Shown piece after piece: positions 23,363-32,421 of a DNA stretch of 64,000 nucleotides. A program made the position numbers and the translations under genes. Within the stretch, counting starts at the first letter, position 1, and the number at the start of each line of letters is the position of its first letter. The notes beneath the pieces are model-generated. The model was not told the origin of the DNA. It did no database searches and saw nothing but the letters and a program-made list of their open reading frames with translations. The stretch lies in the NCBI RefSeq assembly GCF_900116425.1, contig NZ_FPAS01000004.1:186001-250000 (forward strand), read 5' to 3'. The DNA comes from Lishizhenia tianjinensis (GTDB lineage: Bacteria; Bacteroidota; Bacteroidia; Flavobacteriales_D; Crocinitomicaceae).

Positions 23363-24582
23363 TGTTTATCACAAATTTCTTGTGCGAGGCGAAGGTAAAG
23401 AAAAAGGTCTTTCGGATGATCGTGCAAATAGTAATTACTTGTATCCTTTTTATCAATTTGATACTTCTCTCTACGTTGAGATCCCGTACGAACGATAATT
23501 CTATTCTTCTCCGGTTGAACTATAATGTATTGTCCTAGTATACCCCGTGCATAGACTGTTTTAACCTCACCGTTCAACGTCCAAATATGCATGCCATAAG
23601 CCTTATTAGGAAGACCATCATTGCTAATCTCAGGATTCATCATCATTTGAGAAATAAAGTCTTCCGGAATAATTTGTTTTTCCTTATGTCGGCCTTTGTT
23701 TAAAATGAGTTTTCCCAACTTCAAAAAATCACGGGAAGTGGCGTATAAGCAGCAAAAAGACTTCTCTGAACCGTCTTTGTTATCCAAACTCCAAAACGCA
23801 TCAGATTCCATTCCCAATTGCGTCCAAAACTTCTCTTGTGCATAGCTTGCAACACTTTTACCCGTGGCATTTTTCAAGATCATCCCCAGCAATTGTGAAT
23901 TCCCACTTTTATATTCAAATTTTTCTCCCGGAGCATCTTTAAACTGCGAACATGCCAAGAGTTCATCTAACTTACCTGTATAATAGGCTTCTGCATTTTT
24001 ACTCAAGGGATCAGAACCACTTTCCGTCCAATCCAAGCCACTCGCCATCCACAAGAGATGTTTGATTTTTACCGCATTATCCTGCTCTATGAAAGGTAAA
24101 TACTTTGCTATAGGTTCTTCTATGCTTTTGATATATCCATCTTGAATAGCCGCACCAATTAGCAAACCTACAACTGTTTTAGACACAGAAAAACTATTGC
24201 CTAATTTCTGCCTGTTGTGTTCGTCCCAATAGGATTCAAAAACTAACTTATTATTCTCATAAACAAGAAAGGATGCTGTTTCTATGTCGCGCAAACTATC
24301 CTCGTCTAAAGCGGAAAATTGATAACTATTATAGCCTTCAGACAGGGTCAAATCTTCAATAAAAAGATCATCATTAGCTATAAAGCGATTTGCAAAAACA
24401 TCTTCGTCGTAAAGGGTTGGACCCGATTTACCGTGTAGATAGGTGTAATAAATTCCTTTATAGAGGTAGAAACGTCCGGAAAGAAGAATAAAAAGATTCC
24501 CTACTAAAAAGAGGAAAAGCAGAAAATAAGAAAGTTTTCTCGTTAAATTTTTAAGCTTTTGGAAGGTCTTGTTCGTTGGCAT
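23359..24582 (-). CDS. Membrane-anchored serine hydrolase (beta-lactamase class C family)
   Basis: A 407-residue protein: a short basic N-terminus and one membrane helix (~residues 16-36), then a class C beta-lactamase/PBP-like domain. The nucleophile motif is SVSK (SxxK) in NSFSVSKTVVG; the Tyr motif is YKSGNSQLLG. The third motif is unclear, so esterase or amidase activity is as likely as peptidase; beta-lactam resistance should not be inferred. The active domain faces the periplasm. The start ATG at 24582 was chosen over a TTG at 24594; it still overlaps the lipB 3' end by 32 bases. Confidence 0.85.
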   Translation of the reverse strand: MPTNKTFQKLKNLTRKLSYFLLFLFLVGNLFILLSGRFYLYKGIYYTYLHGKSGPTLYDEDVFANRFIANDDLFIEDLTLSEGYNSYQFSALDEDSLRDIETASFLVYENNKLVFESYWDEHNRQKLGNSFSVSKTVVGLLIGAAIQDGYIKSIEEPIAKYLPFIEQDNAVKIKHLLWMASGLDWTESGSDPLSKNAEAYYTGKLDELLACSQFKDAPGEKFEYKSGNSQLLGMILKNATGKSVASYAQEKFWTQLGMESDAFWSLDNKDGSEKSFCCLYATSRDFLKLGKLILNKGRHKEKQIIPEDFISQMMMNPEISNDGLPNKAYGMHIWTLNGEVKTVYARGILGQYIIVQPEKNRIIVRTGSQRREKYQIDKKDTSNYYLHDHPKDLFLYLRLAQEICDKQ

Positions 24583-25270
24583 ACGTATAGTCAAATAGCT
24601 GAGCCAGATGCGCTGCTAATTTAACTTTTACCTCATCCATATTAACAACCTTACCTAACTCCTGTTGCATGGAAGTTACAGCTTTATCATCAATTCCGCA
24701 AGGAACTATATTGTTAAAATAATCGAGGTTAGAATTAACGTTAAAACCTATACCGTGCATGGTTACCCAGCGACTACTTTTTACACCCATGGCACAAATT
24801 TTACGAGCGCTTGGTTTATCTCCATCTATCCAAACCCCAGTTAAGCCGTCTACTCTACCCGATTCTATACCGAAATCTTTAAGGGTTAAGATTACCGCTT
24901 CTTCCAAGAAACGCATGTATTTATGGATGTCAGTAAAGAAATAATCTAAATCGAAAATAGGATAGGCCACCAATTGACCAGGACCGTGATAGGTTATATC
25001 TCCTCCTCTATTGATCTTATAGTAAGTAGCTTCCTTTTCCTCCAATTGATCATCGTTCAACAAGAGGTTTTCTTGCTTACCCGATTTACCAAGTGTGTAT
25101 ACGTGTGGATGTTCACAGAACAACAAGTAGTTTTTGGTTTGTTCTTCTGTTTCTCCCTTACGCTGTGCAATTTTTAAATCAATAGCTATTTTAAACAATT
25201 CTTCTTGGTAATCCCAAGCTTCCTTGTAATCTATTAAACCTAATTCTTTAAAAATAACACTCGGCTTCAT
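24551..25270 (-). CDS. lipB: Lipoyl(octanoyl) transferase
   Basis: A 239-residue cytosolic enzyme that moves octanoate from ACP to lipoyl domains. Motifs: NRGGDITYHGPGQLVAYP (active-site Lys neighbourhood and His), CAMGVKSSRWVTMHG and the catalytic Cys in NNIVPCGI. ATG at 25270 is preferred; a GTG directly before it follows the isomerase stop without a gap. lipA is not in the window. Confidence 0.95.
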   Translation of the reverse strand: MKPSVIFKELGLIDYKEAWDYQEELFKIAIDLKIAQRKGETEEQTKNYLLFCEHPHVYTLGKSGKQENLLLNDDQLEEKEATYYKINRGGDITYHGPGQLVAYPIFDLDYFFTDIHKYMRFLEEAVILTLKDFGIESGRVDGLTGVWIDGDKPSARKICAMGVKSSRWVTMHGIGFNVNSNLDYFNNIVPCGIDDKAVTSMQQELGKVVNMDEVKVKLAAHLAQLFDYTYANEQDLPKA

Positions 25271-25273
25271 CAC

Positions 25274-26272
25274 TTATATTTTAGAAAGTTCTCCTTTTAA
25301 GTAGTTGATTACGTCGATTTCTATAGGATCTACTTCAAATATCTTTGCCAACATAATAGAAGCCCAATCTATGATGTGAATGATGTACATCACTTCTTCA
25401 ATTAAATTGGCTCCCTTTGCCTCCAAAACAAAAACATGAGGAGTTTTCTCTGCTATGATTTCTTTACACAAGTTCATTCTAAACTTGTTGCGCTCTAAGG
25501 TAGAAGGAGAGTCTATGAACAAAACTCCGTAACGGTCGTCTCCACCACCCCAACCTACAAGCTCATTGTGGTTCATTTCTGGAACTACATGGTGCGAACA
25601 TAAAATCTTCGCATTTTCATTGAACTGTTGACGTGCACGAATCACAACGGGCTCAAACTCTGGCGTTGAGTACATGATTAATTCCTTATTTGGAATAAAC
25701 TCAGCCAATTTTTTCGCCTGGTCTTTAATTTCAATAATGTTATCGTTAAGGTGTGCTCTACACGCTTCCAATTCTTTCAATTTCAAGTCAGATATTACAC
25801 CTGCCTGAAACAACATGTTTAACAAATGGATAGAAGAGAACGCCAATGCACTACGTGGTGGATTACCTGCTGGCATCTTTACCACATCGTAGTTGTTCTC
25901 TTTACAGAAATCATATAATTCTCCTCCAGAACAAACGGCTGCTATTGTAGCTCCTTTTTCTTTGGCCGCTCTAACAGCAGTTAAGGTTTCTTCCGTATAA
26001 CCTGAGTAAGAAGAACCAATTACCAAAGTGTTTTCATTAATAAATTCGGGTAAATTATAATTCTGATTCGCAAGGATGGGAATGTTAGCCTCATTCGCTA
26101 CCAATTGTGCCACTAACTTTCCACCAATTCCAGAACCTCCCATTCCACAAATAACCACACTTGTGAAATTTCTATTTTGAAGAGATTTAAACTCTAGGTT
26201 GCGAGCAGTTTCCAATGCATCATCAATGTTTTTAGGAAACTCAGCGATTAATTTATCCATTTTTATTTGCAT
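25274..26272 (-). CDS. Bifunctional phosphoglucose/phosphomannose isomerase
   Basis: A 332-residue SIS-fold isomerase interconverting fructose-6-P with glucose-6-P or mannose-6-P. Recognised by the small-family pattern: VVICGMGGSGIGG (~40-52), GSSYSGYTEET, MPAGNPPRSALAFS, PEMNHNELVGWGG (catalytic Glu/His region) and a C-terminal DPIEIDVINYLKGEL. It is shorter than classical Pgi (~450-550) but the normal size for the dual PGI/PMI family. First gene of the four-gene operon with lipB. Confidence 0.9.
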   Translation of the reverse strand: MQIKMDKLIAEFPKNIDDALETARNLEFKSLQNRNFTSVVICGMGGSGIGGKLVAQLVANEANIPILANQNYNLPEFINENTLVIGSSYSGYTEETLTAVRAAKEKGATIAAVCSGGELYDFCKENNYDVVKMPAGNPPRSALAFSSIHLLNMLFQAGVISDLKLKELEACRAHLNDNIIEIKDQAKKLAEFIPNKELIMYSTPEFEPVVIRARQQFNENAKILCSHHVVPEMNHNELVGWGGGDDRYGVLFIDSPSTLERNKFRMNLCKEIIAEKTPHVFVLEAKGANLIEEVMYIIHIIDWASIMLAKIFEVDPIEIDVINYLKGELSKI

Positions 26273-26342
26273 GTTGAGAACAAAGATAATTAAAGTACAT
26301 ACTTACGAAAGTTTTCTTAGAATATTGCACGCATTATTGCAT

Positions 26343-26373
26343 AAAAAAAGGGAAGTTCAACACTTCCCTTTTA
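26343..26373 (-). terminator. Terminator of the secreted protease gene
   Basis: Minus-strand GGGAAGT/ACTTCCC stem, 5-base loop and a T run, 20 bases after the stop codon of the protease. Confidence 0.85.
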
Positions 26374-26392
26374 CAATTCATCTTGTATTTTC

Positions 26393-28075
26393 TTATGATT
26401 TAATCATTCTCATGGTTTGTACGTGTTGCGCACTTGTAATCGTCAACATGTAAACCCCTGCTTTTTCATTGAATAAATCAAACTGAACTTCGTTTTCTGA
26501 GGTAGTCATTTTGCGAACTAAACGACCGTTCAAATCTCTTACTTCTATTGTTTTATCTCCTTCAGTAAGGTCTGATACGTTAAAGATACCTGTTGATGGA
26601 TTTGGATACAATTTTGCCTCTTGAATTTCAGGCTCTACTTGTGTAGCAAGGTAATCAGAACAAGGGTTACCTATCCCTATAATTCTCTTCAAACCTGTAT
26701 TTTCAGGATCCAACCAATCCATCAATCTACCTGTAGAATCAGCCCCTGATGGATCCCAAGAAACACTTAACTTACCGTATAAGTCTGGATTCCCCGTTGC
26801 CGTACAGAAAGATGATCCTCCCGATAGAAGTCCAACCACCAAACCATCTTCATTGAAAATAGGAGATCCTGAAGACCCTCCTTCCGTTACACCATGTCCG
26901 CTCTGAGTAGAAGACCAAAAAACTCTCCAGTGCGCTCCACTTAAACCTCCATTGTAAGTTCCAGTTTGTAAACTATTATTAAACGTTGAAATCTTCTTAT
27001 CATGACCAGATGGGTGGTGAACCCCAACTCCATTCGTTGCTCCAGCACCCGTTGCATCCCAACCGTTGAAATAAGCATCGGCAGGCAAAGCATCAGCAGA
27101 AGTTAATTCACATAAAGTAAAGTCGGTACCATACACCTGATTTCCGTTAGAAACATTCCATGTATTTTTAGAGGAAGCTCTAAAGATTGCTCCCACAGCA
27201 GTAAACAATGGCTTTGGGTAAGGCGCTGTAGCTCCCGGCGTACAATTTGGATTTTGATAATTGAAGTACCAGATGTTGTTGGTAAAATCAGAGGTCTGCG
27301 TTTTCTCTCCACAGTGAGTTGCTGTTAAGATTAAAGGCGCGCAGTCGTAACTCGTATTGGCCATTAATGACGCTGAACAAACAAAACTTCCACCATCAGC
27401 CGAGAAGGTATAATGAATCACAGAATTGATTTGGTCTTGGTGGTTATTTCCTTCAGGACATGCTACGTTAACCTGACAAGCATCAGCTTTTGCAGGTAAG
27501 TAATCATACTCTCTGTAAACACCTATTCTATCCTCCACTCCTCTGTAGAAATACACCACTTCACCTATGGTAAAAATGGCTTCTTCAGTTACAGAAAGGG
27601 GTTGGTTGTACTCTATAGTAATTTCATCTCCTTGTATCATTTCCATGGCAAACAAAGAAGGTGTTTCTGAAGTAAAAGCACCGATAACTTGTGCTCTGTT
27701 TTTGTTGTAGGCAAATAATTTTCCTCCTTCTGGAATATAGTAATTATCCATGTACAGACCCAAAGCTTGTGCATCTTCGACTTTGATTCTCAACTTCCAA
27801 ATTCTAGTATTTCCTTGGACGTACCAGTTTCCAGCATTTTCCATTGATAAATGAACAGGAAGGTTAATTCCCACTCTGTAGTTGCGCTTATCTCCTTCAA
27901 GATCTTCGGCAACAACTTCTGACATGTTAGGTTTTTCGAGGTTAATTAGATCGGTTTTCTTTACTACTTTGTACGCTGCTGCGTTAAAGCTTTCTGGTGA
28001 TCCACCGAAGCTTTTTTGGGCAAATGTTGCTCCACACAATAGCGAGAACAAAAGGGGCAAAAATGCTTTCTTCAT
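26393..28075 (-). CDS. Trypsin-like secreted protease with T9SS sorting domain
   Basis: A 560-residue protein: signal peptide (MKKAFLPLLFSLLCGATFAQ), a ~180-residue beta-rich propeptide-like region, then an S1 domain similar to lysyl endopeptidases. The triad is visible: His in TATHCG, Asp in YGTDFTLCEL, Ser in EGGSSGSPIF; paired Cys suggest disulfides. The last ~75 residues are a type A T9SS sorting domain (KLYPNPSTG, IEVRDLNGRLVRKM, AGVYMLTI). It would be exported by Sec, then moved across the outer membrane by T9SS. Lys specificity is inferred from similarity only. Confidence 0.9.
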   Translation of the reverse strand: MKKAFLPLLFSLLCGATFAQKSFGGSPESFNAAAYKVVKKTDLINLEKPNMSEVVAEDLEGDKRNYRVGINLPVHLSMENAGNWYVQGNTRIWKLRIKVEDAQALGLYMDNYYIPEGGKLFAYNKNRAQVIGAFTSETPSLFAMEMIQGDEITIEYNQPLSVTEEAIFTIGEVVYFYRGVEDRIGVYREYDYLPAKADACQVNVACPEGNNHQDQINSVIHYTFSADGGSFVCSASLMANTSYDCAPLILTATHCGEKTQTSDFTNNIWYFNYQNPNCTPGATAPYPKPLFTAVGAIFRASSKNTWNVSNGNQVYGTDFTLCELTSADALPADAYFNGWDATGAGATNGVGVHHPSGHDKKISTFNNSLQTGTYNGGLSGAHWRVFWSSTQSGHGVTEGGSSGSPIFNEDGLVVGLLSGGSSFCTATGNPDLYGKLSVSWDPSGADSTGRLMDWLDPENTGLKRIIGIGNPCSDYLATQVEPEIQEAKLYPNPSTGIFNVSDLTEGDKTIEVRDLNGRLVRKMTTSENEVQFDLFNEKAGVYMLTITSAQHVQTMRMIKS

Positions 28076-28131
28076 TTCTATTTTTTATGAATTCCTAACT
28101 AATTTTATACGATTCGCAAAGTTACGAATTT

Positions 28132-28139
28132 TATATTTG
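28132..28139 (+). promoter_or_regulatory. -7 box of the response-regulator operon
   Basis: TATATTTG, consensus TAnnTTTG, 36 bases before the ATG at 28176. Confidence 0.45.
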
Positions 28140-28175
28140 TTTCTTATTTTTAGAATTTCCCCTCAATTTTAAACA

Positions 28176-28865
28176 ATGAGTCATATACTTTTAATAGAAG
28201 ACGAACAAACCATAGCCGATGCAGTTATTCTAAACTTAGAGCTCGAAGACTATAAGGTAACGCATGCAGTATCTGGGAGTTTGGCCCTAAAAGAAGTAGA
28301 AAATATTCACCTCTACGATTTGGTGATTTTAGACGTTATGTTACCTCATCATTCGGGTTGGGAAATATGCGAAGCGATACGAAAATCGAGTGCACTTCCT
28401 ATATTATTCGTATCCGCAAAAGGAAATACAGAAGACAAAATCAAGGGTTTAAAATTAGGTGCCGATGATTATTTGGCCAAGCCTTTTGATTTGGAAGAGC
28501 TGCTTTTGCGTGTTCAAATACTTTTAAAACGTAGCTCGACGACCCCTGCCGAACAGGTAGAACAGTTGACCATAGCCAATAAAACCATCAATTTTATTAG
28601 TTATGAGGTTTTGGAAGATGAAAAAGTGATCGCTAAACTCTCCAAAAGAGAAGTAGAACTCTTAAAGTTGTTTTACGAGAAAAAGGGCGAGGTAATTCCT
28701 CGTGATACTATATTGGACAGACTCTGGGGAGAAGATCAGTTTCCGAGTCCAAGAACCATAGACAACTACATACTCGGGTTTCGTAAACTCTTTGAAACCC
28801 ATCCTAAAAACCCCAAGCACTTCTTGTCTATAAGAGGGGTAGGATATAAATTAATTCTTGAGTAA
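28176..28865 (+). CDS. OmpR/PhoB-family response regulator (orphan)
   Basis: A 229-residue two-domain regulator. The receiver (1-120) has acidic pocket EDE (~9-11), phospho-acceptor Asp in LVILDVMLP (~52) and Lys in LAKPF (~101); the winged-helix DNA-binding domain (~135-229) has LSKREVELLKLFYEKKGEVIPRD and RTIDNYILGFRKLFE. It should activate or repress genes after phosphorylation by a kinase, but no kinase gene is adjacent. It is followed by dCMP deaminase and a processing protease in close order. Confidence 0.9.
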   Translation: MSHILLIEDEQTIADAVILNLELEDYKVTHAVSGSLALKEVENIHLYDLVILDVMLPHHSGWEICEAIRKSSALPILFVSAKGNTEDKIKGLKLGADDYLAKPFDLEELLLRVQILLKRSSTTPAEQVEQLTIANKTINFISYEVLEDEKVIAKLSKREVELLKLFYEKKGEVIPRDTILDRLWGEDQFPSPRTIDNYILGFRKLFETHPKNPKHFLSIRGVGYKLILE

Positions 28866-28884
28866 TTTTGACCTTTTGACGACT

Positions 28885-29319
28885 ATGAATTCAGCAAAAC
28901 AGAGAAGATACGACAAAGCCTACTTACGCATGGCCAGCACTTGGGCAAAACTTTCACATTGTAAACGCAAACAAGTGGGGGCCATTATAGTAAAAGACCA
29001 AATGATAATATCTGATGGTTACAATGGTACTCCAGCAGGTTTTGACAATTGTTGTGAAGACGATGATAACAATACGCATTGGTATGTTTTACACGCTGAA
29101 GCAAACGCCATTTTAAAGGTGGCCAAATCAACCAATAACGCAAAAAATAGTACCCTTTACTTAACACTTTCTCCTTGTAAGGAATGTGCAAAGTTAATTT
29201 TACAAGCAGGTATCAAACGATTGGTATTTATTAATGACTACAAGGATGACTCTGGTTTGCGTTTCTTAGAAGATGCAGGTATAGACGTTTCTCAAATTGC
29301 TGATATAGAAGATGAATAA
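28885..29319 (+). CDS. dCMP deaminase family protein
   Basis: A 144-residue zinc deaminase giving dUMP from dCMP for thymidylate synthesis. The zinc site is HAEANAIL (His and catalytic Glu) plus PCKECAK (two Cys). The conserved N-terminal RYDKAYLRMASTWAKLSHCKRKQVGAI and SDGYNGTPAGFDNCCE are those of dCMP deaminases rather than tRNA or cytosine deaminases. ATG at 28885 is preferred over a TTG at 28858 inside the regulator gene. It overlaps the next gene by eight bases. Confidence 0.92.
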   Translation: MNSAKQRRYDKAYLRMASTWAKLSHCKRKQVGAIIVKDQMIISDGYNGTPAGFDNCCEDDDNNTHWYVLHAEANAILKVAKSTNNAKNSTLYLTLSPCKECAKLILQAGIKRLVFINDYKDDSGLRFLEDAGIDVSQIADIEDE

Positions 29320-30907
29320 TATAAAAATCATACTCCCCCTCCTAATTGGTTCAACACTAGCCTTAGGACTCTTTTTGGGAACCTCATTAAGTACGGATGT
29401 TTCTCCTTTTAATAAAAAGGAAACTGCCAGTACAAATGCGCAAAAATTAAATGACATCCTTTATATCTTGGATAAAAAGTATGTGGACTCTATAGATAAG
29501 GAAGATTTATTTGAAGAGGCGATTAGCGACATGCTGCACAAATTAGACCCCCACTCTAATTACATTGCAGCACGTGATTTAGCGCGACTAAACGAAAGTA
29601 TACAAGGTCATTTTGGAGGCATAGGTGTTCGTTTCTCTATCATTAGAGATACTTTATGCATTACCAATGTACTCCCCAACTCACCCAGTGAGCGTGCGGG
29701 AGTTCTATCGCAAGATCAAATCATAAAAATTGATGGTGAAGTTATTTCTGACTCTACCATTAATAATGAAAAAGTGATGAAGGCTTTGAAAGGACTTGAA
29801 AACACAGAAGTTGAAATAACTGTGTTGCGCGATGGATTCTTGAAGGACATTACAATTACCCGTGGTAGCATACCTGTAAATAGCGTTTTAGCCAGCTACA
29901 TGTTAACTGACAAAACGGGGTATATCCAATTGCAAAGCTTTTCAGAAAAAACAACCGAAGAATTCTATAAAGCAGCCCTACAATTGAAGGCTGAAAAAAT
30001 GGAAAATTTAATTGTTGATTTACGCTTTAACGGAGGAGGTTTGATGTCTGCAGCCATTAACATTTGTGATATGTTCTTGGATAAAGGATTACCTATCGTA
30101 AGCACAAAAGGGAAAAGTCAACCCGACTACACTGAATACGCAGCAAACCCACCAGTAATGGGTAATATTCAGCTAGCGATCTTAATTAATAGTAGCAGTG
30201 CTTCTGCCAGTGAAATAGTTGCTGGAGCAATACAAGACAACGATAGAGGAACCATCATTGGTCGTCGTTCTTTTGGAAAAGGATTGGTACAACAAGATAT
30301 GTTATTAAAAGATAGTAGTAACCTGCGTTTAACAGTAGCTAGATACTTCACCCCTACAGGACGAAGCATACAAAGACCTTACAGTGAAGGCTTTGAAGAA
30401 TACATGATGGACGAACGCGATAGGTATAACAATGGAGAACTTTATCATTTGGATTCTACGCTTATGGTTGACTCCTTAAAATACACAACCCCGGGCGGTA
30501 AAGTAGTATATGGAGGTGGTGGAATTATGCCAGATATATTTGTGCCTTTAGATACAACGGGAGGATCATTTTACTACACTCAATTACAATATGGAGGAGT
30601 ATTTAATGCCTTTGCCTTTGATTATGTAAAAAACAACAAAGAAAGCTTGGCTAAGTACACAAGCATCTACAGCTTTAGAAATGATTTCAAGGTGACTTCG
30701 TCTTTACTCGATGACTTTAAGGAATACGCTCAAACTTACTACAATATAAAAGCGTATCCGAATGAATTCGAACGATCAACTGTTTTAATTAAAAGAGAAA
30801 TTAAAGCCAATATCGCCAATCAGATTTGGGTAGACAATGCTGCTCAATTGATGCGAGCAGATACAGACAAAGAAGTCCAAAAAGCTTTAGAGTTTTTAGA
30901 AAAATAA
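29312..30907 (+). CDS. C-terminal processing peptidase (S41 family)
   Basis: A 531-residue protease. One N-terminal membrane anchor (~4-25), then an all-helical N-domain, a PDZ domain (~85-175: GHFGGIGVRFS, SPSERAGVLSQDQIIKIDG) and the S41 catalytic domain with DLRFNGGG, nucleophile Ser in NSSSASASEIV and Lys in RSFGKGLVQ. C-terminal ~100 residues are helical. It acts in the periplasm on misfolded or cell-wall-related proteins; targets are unknown. Translationally coupled to the deaminase. Confidence 0.92.
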   Translation: MNNIKIILPLLIGSTLALGLFLGTSLSTDVSPFNKKETASTNAQKLNDILYILDKKYVDSIDKEDLFEEAISDMLHKLDPHSNYIAARDLARLNESIQGHFGGIGVRFSIIRDTLCITNVLPNSPSERAGVLSQDQIIKIDGEVISDSTINNEKVMKALKGLENTEVEITVLRDGFLKDITITRGSIPVNSVLASYMLTDKTGYIQLQSFSEKTTEEFYKAALQLKAEKMENLIVDLRFNGGGLMSAAINICDMFLDKGLPIVSTKGKSQPDYTEYAANPPVMGNIQLAILINSSSASASEIVAGAIQDNDRGTIIGRRSFGKGLVQQDMLLKDSSNLRLTVARYFTPTGRSIQRPYSEGFEEYMMDERDRYNNGELYHLDSTLMVDSLKYTTPGGKVVYGGGGIMPDIFVPLDTTGGSFYYTQLQYGGVFNAFAFDYVKNNKESLAKYTSIYSFRNDFKVTSSLLDDFKEYAQTYYNIKAYPNEFERSTVLIKREIKANIANQIWVDNAAQLMRADTDKEVQKALEFLEK

Positions 30908-30913
30908 GTCACA

Positions 30914-30950
30914 TAAAAAACCCCTCACTTTTAAGCGAGGGGTTTTTCTT
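30914..30950. terminator. Bidirectional terminator
   Basis: AAAAAACCCCTC/GAGGGGTTTTT stem with a 10-base loop between the protease and the convergent porin gene. Confidence 0.9.
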
Positions 30951-30966
30951 TGCATTTAATTATTCA

Positions 30967-32157
30967 CTAGAAATGAATCTCAAATTGTAGACGGTACGTT
31001 AAACCATCATCTTTCAATCTATTTTCTAAGTAACCTATATCTGTTTGTACTTTTAGTTTGTGTCCTACAAAGTACTTAGACACTCCTATTCTATATTCTT
31101 GTTGATCACCTTTTACAACATCTGGAGTATCTACCCCTGCATATCTTGCTGCTACCTCTACATTGTTTTTAAACATGTAACCAGCCTGTACGTTAAGTGC
31201 TTTACCTGTAAATATTGTTCCGATTACTACATCACCACTGTAGATTAATGGGTTATTTCCATTTGTCCATCTATCTGCGTACTCAGCCATCAAAGACCAA
31301 CCTTGGTATTTAAACATCATATCTGCGAAGAAAGTGTAAACGTTCTTTCCATGGAAGTTACCTTGAGCATCACGAACAAAACTACCCATGTTACCTCTGT
31401 TCTTAACAGCTCTTTCGTTTAAATCGTAAGTAAATCCTAAAGCCAATTTTGGTTTCTTTTCTCTCTTTATCGAAGATCCCACATAGTCACCCTTAGAAGA
31501 GAAATTACCGAAAGGTAAAATTTCAACTCTACCTGTATATTCCAATCCACCTAAGTTAGCTGCTCTAATGTTACGTCCTTCTCCTTTAGAAATAGCAAAC
31601 ATCTCTTTAATTACAACACCACCAAGTGTGTTGTGGTTTCTCAACTGTAAGCCCAAATCACGGTCTATATTGAATCGAGAGTTTAGGATAGAACGATCCA
31701 CCAACTGCATATTCGCAGAAGAAACAACACGCTCTCTGTTTCCTGGTAATTTAGTTTGACCACCCCATAAAGAGAAATTCTTGTAAAAATTCCATTTAAA
31801 AACAGCATCTAATACTATACGTGTATCTAATAAAGGTTCATCTCCAACTGCTATGTCTCTATCCGATAAAGCTAACTCTACCTTATAAGTCAATTTAGGA
31901 GAATAAACATGTCCTTTCATTTTTATACGTGATCTACGTATCAATAAATTAGGCGTAAATCCATCGATTTGACCGAAGTCATCATTATTTACTGTCCAAT
32001 CCGTCGTCATTAAAGTTTGAAAACGAAAACCTAGGTTCATTGAAAAACTTTCATTCTTACCCGTAACGTTTATTCCTTTTCCGAATTCACCTACCTCTAC
32101 TTGTGCGTGAAGTGTTGCACTTATTAAAACAATTACTGCTAGTAATACCGATCTCAT
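30967..32157 (-). CDS. Phosphate-selective porin O/P family protein
   Basis: A 396-residue outer-membrane protein: signal peptide (MRSVLLAVIVLISATLHAQ), then alternating amphipathic strands of a 16-18-strand barrel ending in aromatic-rich YRLQFEIHF. The start of the mature part (SFSMNLGFRFQTLMT, RRSRIKMKGHVYSPKLTYKVEL) and the repeated GYMFKNNVEVAARYAGVD and YRIGVSKYFVGHKLKVQTDIGY are typical of the OprO/OprP-like family. It should let phosphate or other anions through the outer membrane. Divergent from a Na/Pi cotransporter, supporting the phosphate role. Confidence 0.88.
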   Translation of the reverse strand: MRSVLLAVIVLISATLHAQVEVGEFGKGINVTGKNESFSMNLGFRFQTLMTTDWTVNNDDFGQIDGFTPNLLIRRSRIKMKGHVYSPKLTYKVELALSDRDIAVGDEPLLDTRIVLDAVFKWNFYKNFSLWGGQTKLPGNRERVVSSANMQLVDRSILNSRFNIDRDLGLQLRNHNTLGGVVIKEMFAISKGEGRNIRAANLGGLEYTGRVEILPFGNFSSKGDYVGSSIKREKKPKLALGFTYDLNERAVKNRGNMGSFVRDAQGNFHGKNVYTFFADMMFKYQGWSLMAEYADRWTNGNNPLIYSGDVVIGTIFTGKALNVQAGYMFKNNVEVAARYAGVDTPDVVKGDQQEYRIGVSKYFVGHKLKVQTDIGYLENRLKDDGLTYRLQFEIHF

Positions 32158-32366
32158 TCTTTTCTATTTTGTTTCAAAAATCTCTGCAAACTTACGTAGT
32201 TTTTAATCCTGAATTAACATACATAATCAATTCTTAACACACTCTTAATATTTACTTCACGCAACAACCCCTTATATATCAAGGGTTTCAATACGGTTTA
32301 CCCTTTTCGGTTTTACCCCTTCATAAACTAGACTACGTATTTTCTTAACACAATGGTAACACAGCA

Positions 32367-32400
32367 TTGAATGCCCTTCGTTGCAATTGGAATAATTTTG
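32367..32400 (+). promoter_or_regulatory. Promoter of the Na/Pi cotransporter gene
   Basis: TAATTTTG (32393-32400) is a consensus -7 box; a TTG at 32367-32369 may serve as -33 although the 23-base gap is long. The predicted start of transcription (~32406) lies 16 bases before the ATG at 32422 and argues against the in-frame ATG at 32371. The remainder of 32158-32366 shows no other structure; no Pho box could be recognised. Confidence 0.45.
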
Positions 32401-32421
32401 CAGCAAATTAAATTGCGTAAG

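Noticed and set aside
23359-24582. Antibiotic-resistance beta-lactamase
   Set aside because: SxxK and a Tyr motif are present but the KTG-type motif is unclear and the protein is membrane-anchored; the family includes many esterases and peptidases.
32371-32421. Longer start for the Na/Pi cotransporter
   Set aside because: It lies upstream of the -7 box and would bury the signal peptide 17 residues from the N-terminus.
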